A stretch of 7,836 nt of DNA from Candidatus Bathyarchaeota archaeon (GCA_003601785.1 PIYA01000058.1:1-7836), one strand, 5' to 3'; positions 1 through 5,640 are shown, numbered from the stretch's first letter. Numbers and translations: made by a program. The notes: generated by a model not told the origin, from the sequence alone.

Positions 1-674
1 TCTCTATTGGAAGATTTCAAAACATCCAAAACGAAGTCTTACTGGACAACTGTAAGGAACACGGCGTGAGCGTTGTCAGACGAATAACGGGTGGTGGAAC
101 CGTATACCACGATGAAGAGAATGAAATCACCTACAGCGTGGTCGCCGAAAAAAGCGAATTGGAAGCCACGGATATAACATCTGTTTACGCTAAGATTTAC
201 GCTGGATTAACAGAAGCCTTGAAAATCCTAGGGATAAAAGCAGACTTTAACCTGGGCGACGCAAGGCACTGTCCGAACATAACAGTCAACGGAAGGAAGA
301 TTTCGGGAAGCGCCCAATGTCATAAGGCTGGCGTTGTTCTGCAACACGGTACTCTCCTTGTAGGTGTCGATTTGAAAAAAATGTTCAATTTTCTGCGTGT
401 TCCATGGGCTAAAACATGCATGGAAGTTGTAAGCGTGGCGGAGCGCAAGATAACCTCTGTGAGAGATGAGCTTGGAAGAAATGTTTCAATAAAAGATGTG
501 TACCAAGCCTTAATTGAAGGCTTTCAAAAGGCTTTGAACATTCAACTTGTGACTGGTGAACTGACATCCTACGAGACTGAGCTTGCAGAGAAACTTCGTG
601 ATGAGAAGTATGCTACTGAAAGCTGGAACTTTGAAGGCAGTTTCTTTATGAAAAACGAAGAAAAGCTGGGTTAA
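1..674 (+). CDS. lplA: Lipoate-protein ligase A-type protein, 5' end cut by the window
   Basis: This protein attaches lipoate (via lipoyl-AMP) to a lysine of lipoyl-domain proteins such as glycine cleavage H protein or 2-oxoacid dehydrogenase E2 subunits, in the cytoplasm. The reading frame is open from base 3 with no stop before 672-674, so the real start lies outside; the GTG at 66 falls inside the conserved core and is not the start. Just before it the frame encodes SIGRFQNIQNEV, then the lipoate-binding motif RRITGGGTVYHD, and NGRKISGSAQ, whose lysine (297-299) is the family's conserved substrate-contacting lysine. HGTLLVGVDL follows, and the protein ends with KYATESWNF, a typical end of the N-terminal catalytic domain. 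About 224 residues are visible, so perhaps 30-40 are missing. No accessory C-terminal domain is fused, which fits bipartite archaeal LplA/LplB ligases. A LipM-like octanoyltransferase is the main alternative. Confidence 0.88.
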   Translation, partial: SIGRFQNIQNEVLLDNCKEHGVSVVRRITGGGTVYHDEENEITYSVVAEKSELEATDITSVYAKIYAGLTEALKILGIKADFNLGDARHCPNITVNGRKISGSAQCHKAGVVLQHGTLLVGVDLKKMFNFLRVPWAKTCMEVVSVAERKITSVRDELGRNVSIKDVYQALIEGFQKALNIQLVTGELTSYETELAEKLRDEKYATESWNFEGSFFMKNEEKLG

Positions 675-2200
675 AAAATGAAGTCCTTAGACATCCATTC
701 GGGGAACCAACGGTATGCTTCACGCGGCTTCGCCTTTCTCAAACCTTCAAACGTGGCTCTCGCAAGGGCTATTCTTCCCTTTCTGTCACGGTAAAGCTTC
801 ACCAAACCCTTGGTTTCCAAGCCTTGGAGCAAGGCATCCAACTGTTCATCACTTATGTTTTCAAGCCTATCCTTTAAGTCTTCCCTGCTCATGTACAAGC
901 CTGGGTTAACCATGTAGTTCTCAGCGAACATCTCCAAGACAGACTGTTCATTTACCTCTGTGATTTTGGAAGGTTCAAACGTTGAAACAGGCACCTTAAG
1001 CGTCTCATGCAGTTTTCTGTGTGGAAACTTCAGGTCTTCCCTTAAAGCCCTTAAGCCTTGTCGGAAAAGAATCATCCGCATAACCTCACTTGTTCCAGCG
1101 CCTATCTGGTTTACCTTTGCATCTCGTAGGAAGGCGTCAAGCGGATAGAACCTTGTCCATCCATCTCCACCCATGACTTGGATAGCGGTGCTCAATATCT
1201 TCTCGTAGGTTTCTGAAGTGTAAAGTTTAGACACAGTCGCGTGGAGAACGGCATCCCTGTCCAAATCCGTTAGGTAAGCGGCATAATACACTAGAAGTCT
1301 TGAGGTTTCATAGCCAGCAATCATGTCCGCTATTTTGAACTGGTTGACCTCAGCGTTTATTGTTGGCTGCCCGAACTGTATTCTCCTCTGAGCGTGTCCA
1401 ACAGCGTAGCGGATGGCTTCTCGCATAGGCCCGAGCATGCCAGCCGTGAACAACGTTCTCTCAAAGTTAAGTCCAGCCATCATTATTTTCCAGCCGTCTC
1501 CCTCGTTGCCTATCATGTTTTCAGCTGGCACCTTAACGTTTTCAAAGTCTAAATAGCCGTTTGGAAGCCCAAACCATCCGCCCAACTCGTTGATTTTCTC
1601 GACGGTAAAGCCAGCTGCACCCTTTTCAACTATGAACGCGCTTAAATGCCGATATTTCGCTCTATCCTCCGGCTTGTCACTGGTCTTTGCATAGACCAGG
1701 TACATGTCCGCTATCCCCACGTTCGTTGTGAAACGCTTCTTTCCGTTTAAGACGTAAGTGTCTCCGTCACGCCTAGCCGTCGTCTCTATGGCCGCGGCAT
1801 CCGAACCGATATATGGCTCTGTTATACAAACACCAGCAACCGTGCCCTTTGCAATTCGGGGTAACCATCTTTTCTTTTGTTCTTCGCTTCCAAACTTCAG
1901 CAACTGTTCCGTTCCACTGAAAAAAGTTATACAGTAAACGTTCGCTATAGCTGAACACACACGGCTTAATTCCTCGGTTACTATACATGCACCGGTTGCG
2001 CCAACGTTTATGCCGCCATATTGTTCTGGGATGAGCGTCCCGAACCATCCTTTTTCAGCCACTTCTCTCAGCAAACCCGTTGGAAACTTTTTAGTCCAGA
2101 AAACTTCTTCTCCTCGGTGAAGGTTTTCATCAGCAAATCTCTTCGCTTCAACAGCTAATTGCCTGTGCCTTTCATTCCACCACGGATACGCGTCAACCAT
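671..2200 (-). CDS. Acyl-CoA dehydrogenase with C-terminal winged-helix-like extension
   Basis: This is an FAD-dependent acyl-CoA dehydrogenase that oxidises an acyl-CoA thioester to the 2,3-enoyl-CoA and passes electrons to an electron-transfer flavoprotein. Residues 1-400 cover the full family fold: ITEPYIGSDAA near 126-136 (FAD and substrate signature), RRIQFGQP at 272-279, QVMGGDGW at 341-348 and IGAGTSEV at 366-373. The usual YEG catalytic glutamate is replaced by GAG, but LNFER at 244-248 supplies a glutamate (E247) where isovaleryl- and long-chain acyl-CoA dehydrogenases have theirs. Family members are usually about 380-400 residues. Here residues about 403-509 are extra and look like a winged helix, with helices near 438-446 and 450-466 and a basic hairpin near 468-482. 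ATG is preceded by GGTGA at a 5-base spacing. The stop overlaps that of the lipoate ligase gene. Exact substrate unknown. Confidence 0.93.
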   Translation of the reverse strand: MVDAYPWWNERHRQLAVEAKRFADENLHRGEEVFWTKKFPTGLLREVAEKGWFGTLIPEQYGGINVGATGACIVTEELSRVCSAIANVYCITFFSGTEQLLKFGSEEQKKRWLPRIAKGTVAGVCITEPYIGSDAAAIETTARRDGDTYVLNGKKRFTTNVGIADMYLVYAKTSDKPEDRAKYRHLSAFIVEKGAAGFTVEKINELGGWFGLPNGYLDFENVKVPAENMIGNEGDGWKIMMAGLNFERTLFTAGMLGPMREAIRYAVGHAQRRIQFGQPTINAEVNQFKIADMIAGYETSRLLVYYAAYLTDLDRDAVLHATVSKLYTSETYEKILSTAIQVMGGDGWTRFYPLDAFLRDAKVNQIGAGTSEVMRMILFRQGLRALREDLKFPHRKLHETLKVPVSTFEPSKITEVNEQSVLEMFAENYMVNPGLYMSREDLKDRLENISDEQLDALLQGLETKGLVKLYRDRKGRIALARATFEGLRKAKPREAYRWFPEWMSKDFIF

Positions 2201-2278
2201 TTAAATCACCTAGCTTTGATTATTCTAAAAAGAACACACATAAAACTTGCCTTCTCACTATACAGTCTATGCGAGAAA
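2201..2278. promoter_or_regulatory. Divergent promoter region between acyl-CoA dehydrogenase and biotin ligase genes
   Basis: These 78 bases must hold the start signals of two divergent genes. For the minus gene, AGTTTTATG (bases 2239-2247 on the minus strand) is a plausible TATA box about 40 bases before the ATG, followed by GGTGA as ribosome site. For the plus gene, TAAAACTT at 2241-2248 could serve as TATA box with a transcript start near 2270, giving a leader of about 10 bases. The two candidate boxes overlap, so expression in the two directions may be linked. This is read by eye, without a promoter model. Confidence 0.35.
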
Positions 2279-3070
2279 ATGACCGAAATGATTTCGATAG
2301 GTAAGATTAAGAAGAACTTGCAGACGAAACGTGTAGGACGGAGAATATACTGTTACAAGGTTGTGTCTTCCACCAATAACGTTGCGAAAAAATTAGCCGA
2401 AGAAAACGCAAGTGAAGGAACGGTTGTGGTTGCGGAAGAGCAGACCAGCGGCAGAGGAAGACTTGACAGAAAATGGTTTTCACCAAAAGGCGGATTGTGG
2501 TTTTCAATAATCCTCAAACCAGAGGTAAAAACGGTTGACGCTTCAAAAATAGTGTTCGCCGTAAGCCTCGCTGTAGCAAACACCCTGAGAAAAAACTTCA
2601 ACTTAAAAGCCGAAGTGAAATGGCCGAACGATGTCTTAGTGAACGGAAAGAAAATCTGTGGAATTCTAACAGAGTCCGTCACCAGCGATAAATCCTTGAA
2701 ATACGTTGTGGTTGGTGTGGGGTTAAACTCTAACATAAGCGTGAAGGAAATTCCAAGAAACCTAAGAGAATCGACAACAACCCTCAAGGAGGAACTTGAA
2801 AGGGAAGTGGAACTTGAATCCTTACTTTGCAGTCTTCTCTTTCAGATTGAACAAGAATATACAACTTTCTTGAACAAGGGGTTTGCAGACATTTTGAAAA
2901 GATGGAAACGCATAGCCTCTTTTCTCGGTAAAAGAGTTGAAGTTGTAGAGGCTGGAAAAAAATACGATGGCGTGGCACAAGACGTGGACGAAGAAGGACT
3001 ACTTGTTGTTAGGCTCACAGAAGGCACCGTGAAAAAATTCACAGTTGGTGATATTAAGGTTCGGCTTTAG
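2279..3070 (+). CDS. birA: Biotin--[acetyl-CoA-carboxylase] ligase, single-function
   Basis: The enzyme joins biotin, through biotinyl-AMP, to the lysine of biotin carboxyl carrier domains (pyruvate or acyl-CoA carboxylases). From the ATG at 2279 it has 263 residues: SSTNN at 30-34, the biotin-binding loop GRGRLDRKW at 58-66, KWPNDVLVNGKKICGIL at 114-130 with the conserved lysine, VGVGLN at 145-150, and a small C-terminal SH3-like domain from about 215 (LGKRVEVVEAGKKYDGVA). There is no N-terminal helix-turn-helix, so it should not act as a biotin repressor. The frame is open back to 2159, but those 40 residues overlap the neighbouring gene, match nothing in the family, and cross the likely promoter. 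ATG 2279 (or 2288) is preferred, though no clear Shine-Dalgarno precedes either; a near-leaderless transcript is likely. Its 3' end overlaps cysS by 17 bases, tail to tail. Confidence 0.93.
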   Translation: MTEMISIGKIKKNLQTKRVGRRIYCYKVVSSTNNVAKKLAEENASEGTVVVAEEQTSGRGRLDRKWFSPKGGLWFSIILKPEVKTVDASKIVFAVSLAVANTLRKNFNLKAEVKWPNDVLVNGKKICGILTESVTSDKSLKYVVVGVGLNSNISVKEIPRNLRESTTTLKEELEREVELESLLCSLLFQIEQEYTTFLNKGFADILKRWKRIASFLGKRVEVVEAGKKYDGVAQDVDEEGLLVVRLTEGTVKKFTVGDIKVRL

Positions 3071-4499
3071 ACTTACGTTTTTCAATTCTCCATTTTACAC
3101 CTTGAGGTGTATCCTCAACTATTACGCCCATAGCCTTCAAACGTTCTCTTATCTTGTCCGCTGTCTCCCAGTCTCTGACTTTTCTTGCCTCTTCCCTCTT
3201 TCTGATAAGTTCCTCAGCTTCTTTGGGCAGCTTTTCCTCTTCCTTCTTAACCTCACCTATCACGCCGAGAACCTTGTCAAACCGCATCATTAACTCGTAA
3301 ACTTGTTCGGCTTCCCCTCTGCTCAGCTTGTTGTCGTCCATGAGCTTGTTTACTTCTCTGACAAAGTTGAAGATGGCGGCTAAGGCGACGGCTATGTTCA
3401 AGTCGTCGCACATGGCTTCTTCGAAGCGTTTCTGCACATTTTCCATTAGCGACCCTATTTTTTCACCGCATCCCTCTCCATCTGCATCGAGAAGTCTGTA
3501 CACGAAATTTGTTAGGCGGTCAACGGCGTTCTTCGCCGCCTCCAACCCTTCAAAGGTGAAGTTTAACTGTTGCCTATAATGGGTTGACATGAGCAGGTAG
3601 CGTATAGCCTTCGGATCATAACCCTTAGCCAATAAATCTCTAAGAGTGTAATAGTTGCCAAACCTCTTAGACATCTTCCTCCCCTCGACAAGCAGATACT
3701 CGTTGTGAAGCCAGTAACGGACAAATTGTTTGCCAGTGGCAGCCTCACTCTGGGCGATCTCATTCTCGTGGTGGGGGAAGATGTTGTCCACTCCGCCGCA
3801 GTGAATGTCAAAGGTTTCACCTAAGTATTTCATGCTCATAGCTGAGCATTCAATGTGCCATCCGGGTCTTCCCTTGCCCAGCTCCGTCTCCCAGAACACG
3901 TCGCCGTCCTCTTCATCCCACGCTTTCCACAAGGCAAAATCATGAGCTTCCTCCTTTCCGTACTCGTCAACCTTTACTCTCGCGCCGGGTTTTAGCTCTT
4001 TAACCCTTATCTTTGATAGTTTTCCGTAATCTTTGAACTTTGAAATGGCGTAGTAGATTGAGCCGTCTTCACCTCTGTAGGCGTAGCCTTTCTCCAATAA
4101 TTTTTTGATTAGAGCAACCATCTCTGGAATATGCTCAGTTGCTCTCGGATAGTAATGTGCCTTTTCAATGTTTAACGCTGTTATGTCTTCGAAGAACGCT
4201 TGTGTATAATGTTCTGTGTATTCTCTAAGCGAAATCCCCTTTTTCCTAGCGGCTGCTATCGTCTTGTCATCTACATCCGTTATGTTCATGACGTGGATGA
4301 CCTTGTAACCGCAGTATTCAAGCCATCTCCGCAGCAAATCCTCAAAGACGAAGGCTCTGAAGTTTCCTATGTGGGCGAAATCATAAACCGTAGGTCCACA
4401 AGTGTACATCTTAACTTTCCCTTTTTCTAAAGGAACGAACTTTTCCTTTCTGCGGGTCAGAGTGTTGAAAAAGTATATGTTTTCCACGAGCTTTCTCAT
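3054..4499 (-). CDS. cysS: Cysteinyl-tRNA synthetase
   Basis: The enzyme charges tRNA-Cys with cysteine in the cytoplasm. The 481-residue length is normal for the class Ia CysRS family. Visible in order: MYTCGPTVYDFAHIGN at 31-46, which joins the first zinc cysteine (C34) to the HIGH-type motif; MNITDVDDK at 71-79; GWHIECSAMS at 213-222 with zinc cysteine C218; FPHHENEIAQ at 241-250 with zinc ligands H243 and E247, at the same spacing as in E. coli CysRS; the KMSK loop at 275-278; an anticodon-binding helical region; and a charged C-terminal tail. The KMSKS motif reads KMSKR here. ATG 4499 follows a TATA-like box at a distance giving a leader of only a few bases, and no ribosome site is obvious. 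Having cysS implies direct cysteine charging; the window cannot show whether the SepRS/SepCysS route also exists. Confidence 0.97.
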   Translation of the reverse strand: MRKLVENIYFFNTLTRRKEKFVPLEKGKVKMYTCGPTVYDFAHIGNFRAFVFEDLLRRWLEYCGYKVIHVMNITDVDDKTIAAARKKGISLREYTEHYTQAFFEDITALNIEKAHYYPRATEHIPEMVALIKKLLEKGYAYRGEDGSIYYAISKFKDYGKLSKIRVKELKPGARVKVDEYGKEEAHDFALWKAWDEEDGDVFWETELGKGRPGWHIECSAMSMKYLGETFDIHCGGVDNIFPHHENEIAQSEAATGKQFVRYWLHNEYLLVEGRKMSKRFGNYYTLRDLLAKGYDPKAIRYLLMSTHYRQQLNFTFEGLEAAKNAVDRLTNFVYRLLDADGEGCGEKIGSLMENVQKRFEEAMCDDLNIAVALAAIFNFVREVNKLMDDNKLSRGEAEQVYELMMRFDKVLGVIGEVKKEEEKLPKEAEELIRKREEARKVRDWETADKIRERLKAMGVIVEDTPQGVKWRIEKRKSKAEP

Positions 4500-4525
4500 G
4501 ACGTCATCGTCTAAAATAGCGATGG

Positions 4526-4536
4526 AATATATTTAA
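4526..4536 (-). promoter_or_regulatory. TATA-like box of cysS
   Basis: On the minus strand these bases read TTAAATATATT, a good archaeal TATA box, preceded by an A-rich stretch (GTAAAATCC) that could serve as the TFB-recognition element. A transcript starting about 25 bases downstream would begin near 4505, leaving only about six bases before the cysS ATG. That fits the lack of a clear ribosome-binding site there. Confidence 0.6.
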
Positions 4537-4553
4537 GGATTTTACGTTTGAAA

Positions 4554-4700
4554 TCAGTCGTACTTTGTGAATTTTATCATTTCCCTGACGCTTTTCAAGT
4601 CTTCCGCCACGCACTTAAGAAAATACAGTTCTTCCATGGTTCTCTCGAACTTTGCGAACTCTCTTTGAAGCTTCTCCAACAAACCCTTGTTTCCATTCAT
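4554..4700 (-). CDS. Possible small helical protein, 48 residues
   Basis: This short frame runs from ATG at 4700 to TGA at 4554-4556 and encodes a charged, strongly helical peptide. It begins MNGNKGLLEKLQREF and ends VREMIKFTKYD; leucine, phenylalanine and isoleucine recur every three to four residues among glutamate and lysine, as in an amphipathic helix or short coiled coil. I recognise no family. It starts 23 bases after the 3' arm of the inverted repeat at 4724-4859 and ends before the cysS TATA box, on the same strand as both. A GGAG lies 10 bases before the ATG, somewhat far, and GGGA directly abuts it, so translation signals are weak. A longer plus-strand frame covers the same bases but gives an unconvincing protein. 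Sensible amino-acid composition is the main argument for this gene; it could be chance. Confidence 0.42.
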   Translation of the reverse strand: MNGNKGLLEKLQREFAKFERTMEELYFLKCVAEDLKSVREMIKFTKYD

Positions 4701-4723
4701 TCCCTGTTTTCTCCATGTGATTT

Positions 4724-4859
4724 AATGGAGGGCTTTCATCGTTTTTTGGCTGACCAAAGCAGCCATTTCCGTCATCGAGGAGAAAGGAGAAGGCTTCGAA
4801 AACGGAAAAAACCGATTCTTGGCTGCTGACGGTTCAGCCTTCAACCTTAGCCCTCCATT
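4724..4859 (-). ncRNA. Candidate structured RNA with cloverleaf-like fold
   Basis: The 136 bases are closed by a perfect 11-bp stem (4724-4734 with 4849-4859). Inside are three hairpins: GGCTG/CAGCC at 4748-4752 with 4760-4764 (a sixth pair, 4747-4765, can form); TTTCCGT/ACGGAAA at 4766-4772 with 4802-4808, continued by TCGA/TCGA at 4775-4778 with 4796-4799 across a symmetric 2-by-2 loop; and GGCTG/CAGCC at 4821-4825 with 4835-4839. About 33 base pairs are Watson-Crick, so both strands could fold. The minus strand is favoured because a TATA-like box at 4889-4896 would place a start near 4866, seven bases before the stem. It matches no archaeal RNA I recognise (not tRNA, 5S, or box C/D). It may be free-standing or a leader of the 48-codon frame and cysS. 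The fold was found by eye, without an energy calculation. Confidence 0.4.
4724..4859. repeat. Inverted repeat pair enclosing a two-fold symmetric element
   Basis: AATGGAGGGCT at 4724-4734 returns exactly inverted at 4849-4859. Symmetry extends inward: each arm, read from its own end, continues after 9-13 bases with GGCTGA and shortly after with AGCAGCC. The left arm has these at 4748-4753 and 4758-4764. The right arm has them, inverted, at 4834-4839 and 4821-4827. The bases just outside differ (TTT on the left, GCA on the right), so no target-site duplication is seen. Confidence 0.8.
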
Positions 4860-4867
4860 GCATCGTA

Positions 4868-4886
4868 AGACTTAAGATAGAAGTCT
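4868..4886. promoter_or_regulatory. Palindrome, possible operator
   Basis: AGACTT at 4868-4873 and AAGTCT at 4881-4886 form a perfect 6-bp inverted repeat around a 7-base spacer. On the minus strand it falls between the TATA-like box at 4889-4896 and the expected transcript start near 4866. A repressor bound there could block initiation. No regulator is encoded nearby, so this rests on position and symmetry only. Confidence 0.35.
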
Positions 4887-4888
4887 CC

Positions 4889-4896
4889 TATAAAAA
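4889..4896 (-). promoter_or_regulatory. TATA-like box upstream of the structured element, or T-run terminator
   Basis: The minus strand reads TTTTTATA, about 30 bases before the element at 4724-4859. The box is nearly symmetric and reads TATAAAAA on the plus strand, but no plus-strand gene follows. The run of five T residues lies about 45 bases after the stop of the coiled-coil gene, so it may instead, or also, end that transcript. Confidence 0.4.
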
Positions 4897-4939
4897 CATT
4901 ACTGAATAACAGAAACTTACAAACGTTAGTGTTTATAAT

Positions 4940-5497
4940 CTAGCCTATAGCTAAAATTCCTTCGAGAATGTTTTTTTCCGGGATGTCTAGTTTTTTGGAG
5001 AGCCATGTTTTAAGGAGGTTTGTCTGTTTTGGGAGTTCTCCGCTGTAGGTGATTATCTGGTTTTCTTTTAGGGCGTCGACTTGGAATTTTTTCTCCGTTT
5101 CCTTGTACAAGAAGGATAGCGTTTGAGCTTGGTGAGCCAGCGTTTGGAAGTCTTCCCACTGTTTGCAGCGCAGGATAACGGGTGGACCTTGCGTTATTCT
5201 GGTTTTCAATGTTTGGGTTTTCTGTTCTTGTGTCAGCGTGACCGGTATGGCTTGGGCTTCGTGGGGTGATGTTGATAAGTATGAGATTAGGTTTGTTATC
5301 TCGTTCTGCAAGCCAGTCAGTCTCTCTTCAACTTTTTCTATTTTTTCGCTGAATTCACCTGCGTCACCGAGTCTCTCGGTTATGTTGCCTAGTTCGTTTA
5401 TGAGGCGGTCTAGGTCTTTTTCGTGTTCTTTCAAAACGTTTATTATGAAGTCTAGGGCTTCGAGGGCTTCGTCCTTCGATGGGGACTTTTTCTTCAT
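4940..5497 (-). CDS. Hypothetical coiled-coil protein
   Basis: This 185-residue soluble protein has no signal peptide or membrane segment. Residues about 10-76 are charged and heptad-like (LKEHEKDLDRLINELGNI, then FSEKIEKVEERL), suggesting a coiled coil. A threonine- and glutamine-rich linker follows to about 102. Residues 103-185 look like a compact domain, with PPVILRCKQWEDFQTLAHQA, FQVDALKENQIITYSGELP and a final KNILEGILAIG. The last part feels like a conserved archaeal family of unknown function, but I cannot name it. GGGAG precedes the ATG by 6 bases, a good ribosome site, and a TATA-like box lies about 40 bases upstream. It is divergent from the glutamine synthetase gene across 158 bases. 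Coiled coil plus globular domain suggests a self-assembling or scaffold role; that is inference. Confidence 0.85.
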   Translation of the reverse strand: MKKKSPSKDEALEALDFIINVLKEHEKDLDRLINELGNITERLGDAGEFSEKIEKVEERLTGLQNEITNLISYLSTSPHEAQAIPVTLTQEQKTQTLKTRITQGPPVILRCKQWEDFQTLAHQAQTLSFLYKETEKKFQVDALKENQIITYSGELPKQTNLLKTWLSKKLDIPEKNILEGILAIG

Positions 5498-5534
5498 AGT
5501 TTTCTCCCTTTCTTCATTTTATTCAATGCCTATC

Positions 5535-5546
5535 TTTATAAATAAA
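5535..5546 (-). promoter_or_regulatory. TATA-like box of the coiled-coil gene
   Basis: The minus strand reads TTTATTTATAAA. A start about 25 bases downstream, near 5515, would give a leader of under 20 bases holding the GGGAG ribosome site before the ATG at 5497. Confidence 0.55.
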
Positions 5547-5590
5547 GGTAGCGAATCCTCAAAATGTATCCATGTGAAGACACACGCGTA

Positions 5591-5609
5591 TTTATTAAAA
5601 ATTAAAATA
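5591..5609 (+). promoter_or_regulatory. AT-rich promoter element of the glutamine synthetase gene
   Basis: TTTATTAAAAATTAAAATA is the only strong AT-rich block before the gene on the plus strand and could hold the TATA box, for example TTATTAAA. A start near 5622-5630 would leave a leader of about 30 bases. Confidence 0.45.
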
Positions 5610-5624
5610 CCTAGTTTCGAATGA

Positions 5625-5637
5625 GTAAGTCGCTTAC
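5625..5637. promoter_or_regulatory. Palindrome at the likely glutamine synthetase transcript start
   Basis: GTAAG, TCG, CTTAC is a perfect 5-bp inverted repeat with a 3-base centre. It lies at or just after the expected transcript start and just before the ribosome site. It could be an operator for a dimeric regulator or a small leader hairpin. The short length means chance cannot be excluded. Confidence 0.3.
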
Positions 5638-5640
5638 CAA

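Noticed and set aside
366..373. Loss of the acyl-CoA dehydrogenase catalytic glutamate as a sign of a dead enzyme (positions are residues of that protein)
   Set aside because: A glutamate is present at the alternative position (E247), as in isovaleryl-CoA dehydrogenases.
1773..2048. Minus-strand frame of 91 codons in the dehydrogenase gene
   Set aside because: Out-of-frame shadow in conserved dehydrogenase sequence; no family resemblance and no start signals.
2159..2278. Longer start for the biotin ligase
   Set aside because: The extra 40 residues overlap the dehydrogenase gene, resemble no domain of the family, and would require translating the promoter region.
2353..2787. Minus-strand frame of 144 codons opposite the biotin ligase
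   Set aside because: Antisense shadow; it lies wholly under conserved ligase motifs and its composition is typical of reversed coding sequence.
4548..4829. Plus-strand frame of 93 codons
   Set aside because: It is antisense to the more sensible 48-codon frame and covers most of the folded element. Its product is an odd mix ending in a run of arginines and lysines, and it lacks a ribosome site.
4722..4844. Minus-strand 40-residue frame starting with TTG, with GGAGG seven bases before it
   Set aside because: The ribosome-site spacing is good, but the GGAGG lies inside the closing stem, the start codon is rare, and the peptide looks like translated hairpin sequence. Kept only as a possible leader peptide.
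4724..4859. Inverted repeats as a miniature transposon (MITE)
   Set aside because: No target-site duplication at the edges, no transposase, and no second copy in the window. Cannot be excluded without the genome.
5163..5624. Plus-strand frame of 153 codons
   Set aside because: Antisense of the coiled-coil gene: a serine- and phenylalanine-rich shadow of glutamate/lysine codons. It also runs across the divergent promoter region.
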